Assembly: GCF_000282095.2 (NCBI RefSeq) | Contig: NZ_AKKC02000008.1 | Span: forward strand, 62,001-126,000 | Length of the DNA: 64,000 bases | Direction of reading: 5' to 3' | Source of the DNA: Rhizobium sp. CF080 | GTDB taxonomy: Bacteria > Pseudomonadota > Alphaproteobacteria > Rhizobiales > Rhizobiaceae | Shown here: positions 1-8,862 of the stretch, one piece after another | Numbering within the stretch: position 1 is the first letter of the stretch | Layout of the letters: each line of letters opens with the position of its first letter | Translations under genes and position numbers: made by a program | Notes under the pieces: model-generated | The model's database searches: none | What the model was told of the DNA's origin: nothing | The model's input: only the letters and a program-made list of their open reading frames with translations

Positions 1-1596
1 TCGCGCCTCAAGAAGCGGCTCCGCCAGGGCGCCAAACTGATCGTCATCGATCCGCGCCGCATCGATCTGGTGCGCACGCCGCATGTGGAGGCGGATTATC
101 ACCTGCCGCTGCAGCCCGGCACCAACGTCGCCGTGCTGACGGCGCTCGCCCATGTCATCGTCACCGAAGGCCTGTTCGACGAAAAGTTCATCCGCGAACG
201 CTGCGACTGGTCCGAATTCGAGGACTGGGCCGGTTTCGTTTCGGAAGACGCACACAGCCCGGAGGCGACCGAGACATATACCGGCGTGCCGGCAGATCTC
301 GTTCGCGGCGCAGCCCGGCTTTACGCCAAGGGCGGCAATGGCGCGATCTATTACGGCCTCGGCGTTACCGAGCACAGCCAGGGTTCGACGACCGTCATGG
401 CGATCGCCAACCTAGCCATGGTCACTGGCAATATCGGCCGTCCGGGCGTTGGCGTGAACCCGCTGCGCGGCCAGAACAATGTCCAGGGTTCCTGCGACAT
501 GGGTTCGTTCCCGCACGAACTGCCGGGCTATCGCCATATCTCGGACGATGCCACCCGCGACATTTTCGAAAAGCTCTGGGGCGTGACGCTCAACAACGAG
601 CCGGGCCTGCGCATCCCGAACATGCTGGATGCGGCCGTCGAAGGCACGTTCAAGGGCATCTACATCCAGGGCGAGGACATTCTCCAGTCCGACCCGGACA
701 CCAAGCACGTTTCGGCCGGCCTCGCCGCGATGGAATGCGTCGTCGTCCACGACCTGTTTTTGAACGAAACCGCCAATTACGCCCACGTCTTCCTGCCGGG
801 TTCGACCTTCCTCGAAAAGGACGGCACGTTCACCAACGCCGAGCGCCGCATCAACCGCGTCCGCAAGGTGATGAGCCCGAAGAACGGTTATGCGGACTGG
901 GAAGTTACCCAGAAGCTGGCGCAGTCCATGGGATTGAACTGGAACTACGCGCATCCATCTCAGATCATGGACGAGATCGCCGCCTCGACGCCAAGCTTCG
1001 CGCTGGTTTCCTACGACTATCTCGACAAGATGGGCTCGGTTCAGTGGCCGTGCAACGAGGCGCATCCGGTCGGCTCGCCGATCATGCATGTCGACGGGTT
1101 CGTGCGCGGCAAGGGTAAGTTCATCCGCACCGAATATGTGGCAACCGACGAACGCACCGGTCCCCGCTTCCCGCTGCTGCTCACCACCGGCCGCATCCTG
1201 TCCCAGTACAATGTCGGCGCCCAGACGCGGCGCACCGAGAACGTTACCTGGCATGCGGAAGACCGGCTGGAAATCCATCCGCACGATGCCGAACAGCGCG
1301 GCATCAAGGAAGGCGACTGGATCAAGCTTGCCAGCCGTTCGGGCGATACGACGCTGCGGGCGCTGATCACCGATCGCGTCGCGCCGGGCGTGGTCTACAC
1401 GACCTTCCATCACCCGAACACGCAGGCAAACGTCATCACCACCGACTTCTCCGACTGGGCGACCAACTGCCCGGAATACAAGGTGACGGCGGTACAGGTG
1501 TCGCCCTCGAACGGCCCGACCGAGTGGCAGGAGGATTACGACGAACTGTCGCGGCGGTCCCGGCGGATTGCGGGGAAGCTGGAGGCGGCGGAATAG
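1..1596 (+). CDS. fdsA: NAD-dependent formate dehydrogenase, alpha (molybdopterin) subunit, 3' part
   Basis: The frame is open from the first base, so the 5' part of the gene, including the iron-sulfur N-terminus and the active-site Cys/Sec, lies outside the window. The visible ~531 residues match the molybdopterin oxidoreductase fold. Cofactor-contact stretches include YYGLGVTEHSQG, NIGRPGVGVNPLRGQNN and FLEKDGTFTNAERR, followed by a C-terminal molydopterin-dinucleotide-binding domain (LLLTTGRILSQYN, VYTTFHHP). The enzyme oxidises formate to CO2 and passes electrons to NAD+ through the other Fds subunits. It is followed by fdhD and fdsD, which identifies the soluble FdsGBACD type. Some annotations call this gene fdhF. 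Confidence 0.93.
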   Translation, partial: SRLKKRLRQGAKLIVIDPRRIDLVRTPHVEADYHLPLQPGTNVAVLTALAHVIVTEGLFDEKFIRERCDWSEFEDWAGFVSEDAHSPEATETYTGVPADLVRGAARLYAKGGNGAIYYGLGVTEHSQGSTTVMAIANLAMVTGNIGRPGVGVNPLRGQNNVQGSCDMGSFPHELPGYRHISDDATRDIFEKLWGVTLNNEPGLRIPNMLDAAVEGTFKGIYIQGEDILQSDPDTKHVSAGLAAMECVVVHDLFLNETANYAHVFLPGSTFLEKDGTFTNAERRINRVRKVMSPKNGYADWEVTQKLAQSMGLNWNYAHPSQIMDEIAASTPSFALVSYDYLDKMGSVQWPCNEAHPVGSPIMHVDGFVRGKGKFIRTEYVATDERTGPRFPLLLTTGRILSQYNVGAQTRRTENVTWHAEDRLEIHPHDAEQRGIKEGDWIKLASRSGDTTLRALITDRVAPGVVYTTFHHPNTQANVITTDFSDWATNCPEYKVTAVQVSPSNGPTEWQEDYDELSRRSRRIAGKLEAAE

Positions 1597-1614
1597 TGTC
1601 TGTCGGCGCGCGTC

Positions 1615-1774
1615 ATACCCCCCTCTGCCCTGCCGGGCATCTCCCCCTCAAGGGGGGAGATCGACTCGCGGCAACGCCTCGTTTTCGACGAGTGCAGAGA
1701 ATTGGGCGAAGATGGCGCTTCTTGCCAATTTCCCCCCTTGAGGGGGAGATGCCCGGCAGGGCAGAGGGGGGTAT
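1615..1774. repeat. Intergenic palindrome with 44-bp perfect inverted arms
   Basis: Bases 1615-1658 are the exact reverse complement of 1731-1774, separated by 72 bp. Each arm also contains a smaller palindrome (CTCCCCC-TCAA-GGGGGGA). It fills the gap between fdsA and fdhD. Its sequence style (CTGCCCTGCCGGGCATCTCC) resembles the intergenic mosaic elements (RIME-like) described from rhizobia; that family assignment is from memory. In RNA it would form a very stable hairpin inside the operon. Confidence 0.85.
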
Positions 1775-1791
1775 CCTTGCTCCAACGTCCA

Positions 1792-2619
1792 ATGGCTGAA
1801 TTCCCCACCACCGCCACAGCCCCCGAGATCGCGCGCCGTAACGGCGTGACCCGTGCCGGCTCGCGGGTGGTGCCGGAGGAGGTGCCGATCGCCTTTTCCT
1901 ATGGCGGCTCGACCCATGCCGTGATGATGGGCTCTCCGGCTGATCTCGAGGATTTCGCGGTTGGCTTCAGCCTCACGGAAGGCATCATAACGTCGATGGC
2001 GGAGATCGAGAGCATTTCCGTTGTCGAGGAAGGTGCCGGCCTCGATGTGCAGGTAACGCTTGCCGAGGACAAGGAAGATGCGCTGCGGGCTCGCCGTCGG
2101 CATATGGCCGGGCCGGTTGGCTGCGGGCTGTGCGGCATCGAGTCGATCGAGCAGGCCATGCGCCCGGTGCCGGATGTTTCCTCAGTGGCAATGGCTCTGA
2201 GCCCGAAAGAGGTGAGCGAGGCGGTCGCCGCACTCAATAGCGCCCAACCGCTGCATCGGGAAACCCATGCCGTACATGGGGCCGGGTTTTATCTGCCGGG
2301 CAAGGGGCTGCTTGCCGTGCGCGAGGATGTTGGACGCCACAATGCGCTCGACAAGCTTGCCGGAGCGGTCATCCGCGAGGGCGTCAAGGGATCAGAGGGT
2401 GTCGTGGTCGTCACCAGCCGCATCTCCGTCGAGATGGTGCAGAAGACGGCGATCCTCGGAAGTTCGGTGCTGATTGCCATTTCCGCCCCCACCGCACTTG
2501 CCATCCGCACGGCGGAAGCGGCGGGCATGACGCTGATCGCGCTGACGCGCGGCGAGGATTTCGAGATTTTTACGCGTACCGATCGCATAACCACTGGAGT
2601 TGTCGCCGATGTCGCATGA
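1792..2619 (+). CDS. fdhD: Formate dehydrogenase accessory sulfurtransferase FdhD
   Basis: FdhD transfers sulfur from a cysteine desulfurase to the molybdenum cofactor of formate dehydrogenase and is required for its activity. The 275-residue product has the family's paired cysteines (CGLC, in GPVGCGLCGIESI) and the conserved nucleotide/cofactor-binding region GAGFYLPGKG...REDVGRHNALDK. The ATG at 1792 (MAEFPTT) is preferred over an in-frame ATG at 1702, because the upstream part would be translated from the palindromic repeat. The gene sits between fdsA and fdsD, and its last 11 bases overlap fdsD. Confidence 0.94.
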   Translation: MAEFPTTATAPEIARRNGVTRAGSRVVPEEVPIAFSYGGSTHAVMMGSPADLEDFAVGFSLTEGIITSMAEIESISVVEEGAGLDVQVTLAEDKEDALRARRRHMAGPVGCGLCGIESIEQAMRPVPDVSSVAMALSPKEVSEAVAALNSAQPLHRETHAVHGAGFYLPGKGLLAVREDVGRHNALDKLAGAVIREGVKGSEGVVVVTSRISVEMVQKTAILGSSVLIAISAPTALAIRTAEAAGMTLIALTRGEDFEIFTRTDRITTGVVADVA

Positions 2620-2968
2620 CCAAAGCCCCGAGCAACTGGTGCTCGACAAACTGGTCCGGATGGCCAACCAGATCGCCACCTTCTTCCTGTCGCAACCGGA
2701 AAAGGTGCGCGCCGAAGGCGTCGCGACGCATATCAACAAGTTCTGGGAGCCGCGCATGCGCCGGCATCTTTTCGAGCATCTCGACAAGGGCGGGGCAGGG
2801 CTGCTGCCGCTCGTCATCGAGGCCTCGACGCTGATCCGCCGGCCGGAGGCCAAGGTCGGATCGGGCGTCGGCGTCGGTCGAGATGCGGCGGAAGGTGCGC
2901 CGGGCGGCAAGGGGCCTGCCGAAGGAGAATCGCTTTCCGAACCAAGCATTCCGGAGAGCGCCGCATGA
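2609..2968 (+). CDS. fdsD: Formate dehydrogenase delta subunit
   Basis: This is a small, 119-residue protein of the FdsD family, which is needed for assembly or stability of the soluble NAD-dependent formate dehydrogenase. The recognisable N-terminal part (LDKLVRMANQIATFF, VATHINKFWEPRMRRHL) is followed by a low-complexity Gly/Pro/Ala tail. The ATG at 2609 overlaps the end of fdhD by 11 bp, which suggests translational coupling; an in-frame TTG at 2600 is less likely. Confidence 0.9.
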   Translation: MSHDQSPEQLVLDKLVRMANQIATFFLSQPEKVRAEGVATHINKFWEPRMRRHLFEHLDKGGAGLLPLVIEASTLIRRPEAKVGSGVGVGRDAAEGAPGGKGPAEGESLSEPSIPESAA

Positions 2969-3041
2969 ATTCATCCATCCGGCAGGTGAGGGGCCGGAGG
3001 GGGGATAGAGCCTAGCCATCATCCGAGGGAGGATATTTTAA

Positions 3042-4700
3042 ATGGCAATTGCAGGAACGACGGACGAGGGCCTGACAGGCAATGTCGGGCTCCTCGATAG
3101 GGAACGTATTATCGCAAAACCAGGTTTCAATCGCTGGCTCGTGCCGCCAGCAGCTTTGGCCATTCATCTTTGCATCGGCATGGCTTACGGCTTCAGCGTT
3201 TTCTGGCTGCCGCTTTCGCGCGCTCTGGGTACCACGCAGGATCCATCCTGCGCCAGTCTCAATCTCATCTCGGCCCTGTTCACGACAAGCTGCAACTGGC
3301 GTGTCGCAGACCTCGGCTGGATCTACACGCTGTTCTTCGTGCTGCTCGGTTGCTCGGCGGCGATCTGGGGCGGCTGGCTGGAACGGGTCGGCCCGCGCAA
3401 GGCCGGTTTCGTCTCCGCCTGCTGCTGGTGCGGCGGCATTATCGTCGCAGCGATCGGCGTCATGACCCATCAGTTGTGGCTCATGTGGATCGGCGCCGGC
3501 GTGATCGGCGGCGTCGGCCTTGGTCTCGGCTACATTTCGCCGGTCTCGACGCTCATCAAGTGGTTCCCGGATCGCCGCGGCATGGCGACGGGCATGGCGA
3601 TCATGGGCTTCGGCGGCGGTGCGATGATCGGTGCTCCGCTTGCCAACCTCTTGATGAACTATTTCAAGACCGATGCTTCGGTCGGCGTATGGCAGACCTT
3701 CATCTGCATGGCGGTGATCTATTTCTGCTTCATGATGGGCGGGGCTTTCGGTTATCGCATCCCGCCGGCCGGCTGGCGTCCGGAAGGCTGGACGCCTCCG
3801 GTCTCCAAGACGACGATGATCACCACCAAGCACGTCCACCTGCGGGATGCACACAAGACCAAGCAGTTCTGGATGATCTGGCTGGTTCTGTGCCTGAACG
3901 TTTCGGCCGGCATCGGGGTTATCGGCATGGCGTCGCCGATGCTGCAGGAAATCTTCGCCGGATCGCTGATCGGCCTGCCGAACCTGACCTTCTCGCAGCT
4001 CGATACTGGTCAGAAGGCGCAGATCGCTACGATCGCAGCCGGCTTTGCTGGTCTGCTGTCACTGTTCAACATCGGCGGGCGCTTCTTCTGGGCGTCACTC
4101 TCCGACAAGATCGGCCGCAAGAACACCTATTACACGTTCTTCGTGCTCGGCATCGTGCTTTATGCGCTCGCTCCGACGCTTGCCGACATGGGCAACAAGG
4201 CGCTTTTCGTGCTCGCCTTCGGCATCATCCTGTCCATGTATGGCGGTGGTTTCGCCACCATACCCGCCTATCTGGCGGATATCTTCGGCACGCAGTTCGT
4301 CGGCGCCATCCACGGTCGTCTGCTGACGGCCTGGGCGACGGCCGGCATTCTCGGTCCCGTCGTCGTCAACTACATCCGCGAAGCGCAGCTCACGGCGGGC
4401 GTCCCGGCCGGGCCGGCGCTCTATACCGGCACGATGTACATTCTTGCCGGCATGCTGGTGCTGGGGCTGATCGCCAATTCGCTGGTCCGTCCGCTTTCCG
4501 ACAAGTGGTTCATGTCGGACCATGAAGTCGCTTCGCTGCAGGCAAAGACCGCCGCCGCGAATGCCGGCCCGACCGGTTCCTTCGGCATCGGCACCGGCGG
4601 TCTGGATGCCAAGGCGGCGCTTGCCTGGGCGGTGGTCGGCATCCCGCTTCTCTGGGGCGTCTGGGTGACGCTGCGGAGCAGCCTGGTTCTGTTCGGCTGA
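3042..4700 (+). CDS. OFA-family MFS transporter (oxalate/formate antiporter type)
   Basis: This 552-residue membrane protein has about twelve hydrophobic segments and MFS signature loops (PDRRGMATGMAIMGFGGGA between helices 4 and 5, SLSDKIGRKNTYY after helix 8). Its overall pattern fits the oxalate/formate antiporter branch. It lies 73 bp after fdsD on the same strand, with a good ribosome site (GAGGGAGG) before the ATG. Import or exchange of formate or a related carboxylate for the dehydrogenase is the natural inference; the substrate is not proven. A terminator follows. Confidence 0.87.
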   Translation: MAIAGTTDEGLTGNVGLLDRERIIAKPGFNRWLVPPAALAIHLCIGMAYGFSVFWLPLSRALGTTQDPSCASLNLISALFTTSCNWRVADLGWIYTLFFVLLGCSAAIWGGWLERVGPRKAGFVSACCWCGGIIVAAIGVMTHQLWLMWIGAGVIGGVGLGLGYISPVSTLIKWFPDRRGMATGMAIMGFGGGAMIGAPLANLLMNYFKTDASVGVWQTFICMAVIYFCFMMGGAFGYRIPPAGWRPEGWTPPVSKTTMITTKHVHLRDAHKTKQFWMIWLVLCLNVSAGIGVIGMASPMLQEIFAGSLIGLPNLTFSQLDTGQKAQIATIAAGFAGLLSLFNIGGRFFWASLSDKIGRKNTYYTFFVLGIVLYALAPTLADMGNKALFVLAFGIILSMYGGGFATIPAYLADIFGTQFVGAIHGRLLTAWATAGILGPVVVNYIREAQLTAGVPAGPALYTGTMYILAGMLVLGLIANSLVRPLSDKWFMSDHEVASLQAKTAAANAGPTGSFGIGTGGLDAKAALAWAVVGIPLLWGVWVTLRSSLVLFG

Positions 4701-4719
4701 GATCCATCGAAAAGCATGA

Positions 4720-4751
4720 AAGGAGGGCGGCTTGTGCCGCCCTTTCTTTTT
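4720..4751 (+). terminator. Rho-independent terminator after the fds/transporter operon
   Basis: A 7-bp GC stem (GGGCGGC/GCCGCCC, 4725-4731 and 4736-4742) with a TTGT loop is followed by TTTCTTTTT. Confidence 0.88.
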
Positions 4752-4937
4752 GCCCTGCACGAAAATGTGAGGATGAAAACGGAGGCGGCTCCGATTGACG
4801 GCGGCGGATTCCGGACTAGATTGCGTTCCGGAGCCCGACGTCGCTTTCCCTGGGAGATGCACGCGCCCGCGTGCCCGATCCGGCTCCGAACGACTGCTTT
4901 TATCTCTTCATATCTTCAGTGCACACGGGAGTTCTCC

Positions 4938-5987
4938 ATGCGCTACAATCAATTGGGCAATACAGGTCTTTTCGTCTCCGAAATCTGCCTCGGCACGATG
5001 ACGTTCGGGGAGAATGCGTCGGGTGGTCCCTGGACTGCCGTCGCCGGTCTCGACCAGGCTGCCGCAGATGGGATCGTCGGACGCTCGCTTGCAGTGGGTG
5101 TCAATTTCTTCGACACCGCAAATGTCTATTCTCAGGGCAAATCCGAGCACATCCTCGGGCAGGCCATCAAGAACCTCGGCGTGCCGCGCAAGGACGTGGT
5201 CATCGCTACCAAATTCCATGGCCAGATGGGCGACAAGCCCAATGATCGCGGCGCTTCGCGCGGTCACATCATGGATTCGGTCGAGCAGAGCCTCGAACGG
5301 TTGCAGATGGACCATATCGACCTCTACCAGGTGCATGGCACCGATACGGTGACGCCGATCGACGAGACGCTGAGGGCGCTCGACGATCTCGTGTCGCGCG
5401 GTCTCGTCCGTTACATCGGCCTTTCCAACTGGGCCGCGTGGCGGATGGCGAAGGCGCTCGGCATTTCCGAGCGCAAGGGTTATGCCCGTTTCGAGACGGT
5501 GCAGGCCTATTATTCGATCGCCGGCCGCGACCTGGAGCGCGATATCGTGCCACTGATGCAGGAGGAGAAGCTCGGCCTGATGGTCTGGTCGCCGCTCGCC
5601 GGCGGGCTGCTCTCCGGCAAGTATGGTCCCGGCGCGCCGGGCAATGGCGAGGGCCGCCGTGCCACTTTCGACTTTCCGCCGGTCGACAAGGATCGCGCCT
5701 GGGCCTGCGTTGCCGCCATGCGTGAGGTCGGCGCCCGGCACGGCGCGAGCGTCGCGGAAGTGGCGCTGGCCTATATTCTGGCGAAACCCTTCGTGACGAG
5801 CGTCATCATCGGCGCCAAACGGCTGGAACAGCTCGAAGAGAATTTGAAGGCGGTAAAGCTGAAGCTGGACGCCGAGGATATGGCAAAGCTCGACGAGGTG
5901 AGCGCGCTTGCTCCGGAATATCCCGGCTGGATGCTGGCCCGCCAGGGCGCCGGGCGCCGGCCGGCTCCGTTCGAACCGAAGGAATAG
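4938..5987 (+). CDS. Aldo/keto reductase
   Basis: The 349-residue product is an NADPH-dependent TIM-barrel oxidoreductase. The catalytic residues are visible: Asp and Tyr in FFDTANVYSQGKSE, Lys in VIATKFHG and His in DLYQVHG. The C-terminal cofactor-binding region reads SVIIGAKRLEQLEENL. The start at 4938 (MRYNQLGNTG) has a GGGAG ribosome site and removes a 74-residue upstream extension with no family similarity. The substrate is unknown. The 186 bp between the preceding terminator and this start shows no gene. Confidence 0.92.
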   Translation: MRYNQLGNTGLFVSEICLGTMTFGENASGGPWTAVAGLDQAAADGIVGRSLAVGVNFFDTANVYSQGKSEHILGQAIKNLGVPRKDVVIATKFHGQMGDKPNDRGASRGHIMDSVEQSLERLQMDHIDLYQVHGTDTVTPIDETLRALDDLVSRGLVRYIGLSNWAAWRMAKALGISERKGYARFETVQAYYSIAGRDLERDIVPLMQEEKLGLMVWSPLAGGLLSGKYGPGAPGNGEGRRATFDFPPVDKDRAWACVAAMREVGARHGASVAEVALAYILAKPFVTSVIIGAKRLEQLEENLKAVKLKLDAEDMAKLDEVSALAPEYPGWMLARQGAGRRPAPFEPKE

Positions 5988-5992
5988 TCATG

Positions 5993-6026
5993 AAAAAAGC
6001 CCGCGGCGGTCTAACGCTGCGGGCTT
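5993..6026 (-). terminator. Rho-independent terminator of the chemoreceptor-cheW operon
   Basis: The arms 5997-6007 and 6016-6026 pair over 11 bp (one G-U pair) around an 8-nt loop. On the minus strand they are followed by six T residues. It lies between convergent cheW and the aldo/keto reductase gene. Confidence 0.8.
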
Positions 6027-6140
6027 CAAAGTCGCGTGGCGGCTTAGAGGTCTTTCCAGCCAACCGCCTTGGCCTTGATATCGTCATGCGCTGCGGCGCG
6101 ATGTGCCGTCGGCGCTTCCTTTAGCCTCGCTCGCCAGAAA

Positions 6141-6620
6141 TCAGGCAGCCAGATCTTCGGCTTCGGTGCCCTTGAACATCTTGGCGAGGTTCAGGAAGCA
6201 GATCATGCCGTTCTCGTTGGCGATGATGCCTTCGGAGAAGGACTTGTCGAAGGAGGCGGAGATTTCCGGAACCGGCTGAACCTGGCTCGAAGGGATGGTC
6301 AGGATGTCCGAGACGCGGTCGACGAGCATGCCGATGACCATGTTGTGGACTTCCGCCACCACGATGGCGCTGCGCTCGTTGGCAACCGTGCTCTTCATGC
6401 CCAGCTTGTAGGCAAGATCGATGATCGGGATCACGGAACCACGAAGGTTCATGACGCCGATGACATCGGCCGGTGCATGCGGGATCGGCGTCGAAGGCGC
6501 CCATCCGCGGATTTCGCGGATCGTCGTCGTCTTGACGCAGAATTCCTGGTCATGGAGACGAAAGGCGATGATTTCCAGCGTTTCGCCGCTGTAGCTTGTG
6601 GAGTTGATCGTCGTAGCCAT
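6141..6620 (-). CDS. cheW: Chemotaxis coupling protein CheW
   Basis: CheW links chemoreceptors to the histidine kinase CheA in the cytoplasm. The 159-residue product has the family core: EIIAFRLHDQEFCVKT, IREIRGW, VIGVMNLRGSVIPIIDL, and a C-terminal SDILTIP...ICFLNLAKMF. Its start codon overlaps the stop of the upstream receptor gene (TGATG), so the two are probably translated together. A longer start at 6635 would read into the receptor gene and is not needed. Confidence 0.94.
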   Translation of the reverse strand: MATTINSTSYSGETLEIIAFRLHDQEFCVKTTTIREIRGWAPSTPIPHAPADVIGVMNLRGSVIPIIDLAYKLGMKSTVANERSAIVVAEVHNMVIGMLVDRVSDILTIPSSQVQPVPEISASFDKSFSEGIIANENGMICFLNLAKMFKGTEAEDLAA

Positions 6621-8407
6621 CAGAATTCTTCCCAACTATCCGTTGCCTGAGCGGCAGCGGCGGCACCCGTTGTGGTCCGCGCGACCGTTGCCATGAGTTT
6701 GCGTGCCGGCGATGCAACGGGTCGTGCATCAGGTCGCGCTATTGCAATCTTACGTGAAGAATGTTGCGCAAATCTAAATCGTCCCAGGAGATCGCGCAGG
6801 GTTTCGGCTTCGCGTGCCAGGCTATGGCTGGCAGCGGTCGTTTCCTCGACCATGGCAGCGTTCTGCTGCGTGTTCTGGTCCATGGAGTTGACGGCCTTGC
6901 TGATCTCCTTGATGCCCGTCGACTGTTCACGGGCCGCCTCGACGATCGCCGCGACATTGCCGTTGATCTCGTCCACCTGGGACATGATCTCATCAAGCGC
7001 CTTGCCGGTTTCGCCGACGAGCGAGACGCCCTGTTTGACCTGTTCGGAGGACGTCGAGATCAGCGTCTTGATTTCCTTGGCCGCACTGGCGGAACGCTGG
7101 GCGAGTTCGCGGACTTCCTGGGCGACGACGGCAAAACCCTTGCCCGCTTCGCCGGCGCGTGCCGCCTCGACACCCGCATTCAGCGCCAGGAGGTTGGTCT
7201 GGAAGGCGATCTCGTCGATCACGCCGATGATGTTGGAGATTTCCCGGGAGGAATTCTCGATCTGGCCCATCGCGCTCACCGCGTTGCGGACCACGGCGCC
7301 GGAATGTTCGGCGCTCTTTTTCGCACGCGAGACGAGGCTGCCTGCTTCTTCCGCGCGCTTGGCGCTATCGGTCACGGTGCGGCTGATTTCTTCCAGCGCC
7401 GCGGCGGTCTCCTCGACTGCCGCCGCCTGCTGTTCGGTGCGCTTGGCAAGGCTGTCGGAAGCCTGGCGGATCTCGCTGGAGCCGCCCGCAATGCCCACGG
7501 CATTCTCGCCGACGGTGCCCATGGCATCCGCGAGTTTCGCGATGGCTTCGTTGAAATCGATGCGGATCTGTTCGAGCGTCGAAATGAAGGGCCTTTCGAT
7601 GCGGACCGTCAGATCGCCGTTCGAAAGAGCGGTCAGGCCGCCGGCGATGTCATCGACGGCGCGGACGCGTTCGGTAATATCGGTCGCGAATTTGACCACC
7701 TTGAAGACGCGGCCGTCGGCGTCGAAGATCGGGTTGTAGGACGCCTGGATCCAGACCGCCTTGTCGCTTTTGCCGATGCGCTTGAATTCGGCGGCGATCG
7801 CTTCACCGCCGGCGAGCTTCTTCCAGAATTGGGGGTATTCAGCGCTGTTGCGGAAGGATGCCTCGCAGAACATGCCGTGATGTTTGCCGACGATTTCCGA
7901 AAGCTGGTAGCCGAGGCAGGCGAGAAAATTCTCGTTGGCGGTCAGGATATCTCCGGTGGGAGTGAATTCGATGACGGCCTGGGTGCGCGAGATGGCGTTG
8001 ATCTTGCCCTCGTCTTCGGCGGATTTGAGCTTCGCGGCGGTGATGTCGGTTGCGAATTTGACGACCTTGTAAGGCTTGCCGCCCGAGGTCACCGGATTGT
8101 ACGTGGCCTGGATCCAGATTTCCCGGCCACCCTTGCCGATGCGCTTGTAGGCGGCGGCATCATAATTGCCCTTGCCGAGATTCGCCCAGAAATCCTTGTA
8201 GGCCTGCGACTTCACGTAGGCCGGGTCGCAGAACATGCTGTGATGCTTGCCGACGATCTCGGAGAGCGCGTAGCCAAGCGTCTTGCAGAAGTTCTCGTTG
8301 GCCGTGAGGACGTTTCCAGACAAGTCAAACTCGATAATGGCCTGCGACTTGTTGAGCGCTGCAAGTACTGCTTTTGCGTCAGCACCTGGGAGTGAAAGTA
8401 TGGACAT
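6620..8407 (-). CDS. Cytosolic methyl-accepting chemotaxis protein with two PAS domains
   Basis: From MSILSLPG the product is 595 residues without a transmembrane segment. Two tandem PAS domains (about residues 12-125 and 135-250; each has TANENF and EIVGKHH) precede a HAMP-like linker and the receptor signalling domain, whose hairpin tip reads [19 protein letters not shown]. The C-terminus DSWEEF resembles the xWxxF pentapeptide that tethers CheR/CheB to receptors. This layout is like the soluble rhizobial receptors (McpY type). A start at 8497 would add 30 low-complexity residues. The ligand is unknown; PAS domains suggest a redox or energy signal. Confidence 0.9.
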   Translation of the reverse strand: MSILSLPGADAKAVLAALNKSQAIIEFDLSGNVLTANENFCKTLGYALSEIVGKHHSMFCDPAYVKSQAYKDFWANLGKGNYDAAAYKRIGKGGREIWIQATYNPVTSGGKPYKVVKFATDITAAKLKSAEDEGKINAISRTQAVIEFTPTGDILTANENFLACLGYQLSEIVGKHHGMFCEASFRNSAEYPQFWKKLAGGEAIAAEFKRIGKSDKAVWIQASYNPIFDADGRVFKVVKFATDITERVRAVDDIAGGLTALSNGDLTVRIERPFISTLEQIRIDFNEAIAKLADAMGTVGENAVGIAGGSSEIRQASDSLAKRTEQQAAAVEETAAALEEISRTVTDSAKRAEEAGSLVSRAKKSAEHSGAVVRNAVSAMGQIENSSREISNIIGVIDEIAFQTNLLALNAGVEAARAGEAGKGFAVVAQEVRELAQRSASAAKEIKTLISTSSEQVKQGVSLVGETGKALDEIMSQVDEINGNVAAIVEAAREQSTGIKEISKAVNSMDQNTQQNAAMVEETTAASHSLAREAETLRDLLGRFRFAQHSSRKIAIARPDARPVASPARKLMATVARTTTGAAAAAQATDSWEEF

Positions 8408-8614
8408 CCGGCTTGCTGCTCCCGACCGTGAGTTCGTGTTTTGGCTCGAACTGTCAACTGTCTCCGTATGAGAAAAGCGCTGTGCTGCAGGCGACACTTG
8501 AGTACCGCAAAAATAGCCTTTAAAAATTAACGTGAGGTCAATAGATATTTATATTCCAAATAGGGGAAATACGTATGTTTCTTGGAATTTGCTAAATTTC
8601 TCGAGCATAAAGTA

Positions 8615-8821
8615 TTAAGCTATCCTTCTTCTTTTTCGAAATACGTATCGCGCCATAATTAGCACGGAAGAAATCCGGATATTCCTTTCGAACCACAGCA
8701 GCCGAATGTTAGCGCGCGTGAACGCAGCCACGATCGGCAGGTTCTTCGCATCGCTTCTATCCTGCAGATCACCTGCCTCTTCGGGAGGCACGCCGATCAA
8801 TGTGATGTCCGTGGAGGTCAT
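8615..8821 (-). CDS. Small hypothetical protein (68 aa)
   Basis: This short frame (MTSTDITLIG...) has a GGGAG ribosome site about 8 nt before its ATG. It ends in a basic tail (RKRRRIA). I recognise no family. It lies in the 455-bp gap between the chemoreceptor and tamB; the AT-rich part of that gap (about 8500-8640) probably holds the receptor promoter. Confidence 0.35.
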   Translation of the reverse strand: MTSTDITLIGVPPEEAGDLQDRSDAKNLPIVAAFTRANIRLLWFERNIRISSVLIMARYVFRKRRRIA

Positions 8822-8862
8822 GTGTTTCTCCCGAGCAAGCGGGAATCCACAAATATGCGAAA

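Noticed and set aside
412..1413. Long minus-strand frame opposite fdsA
   Set aside because: It is a shadow of the GC-rich fdsA codons; it has no ribosome site and no recognisable domain.
3170..4525. 451-codon frame overlapping the MFS transporter
   Set aside because: It is Arg/His-rich with no hydrophobic pattern; the transporter frame has clear MFS motifs.
6761..8395. 544-codon plus-strand frame opposite the chemoreceptor
   Set aside because: It arises from codon complement bias; the receptor domains are unambiguous on the minus strand.
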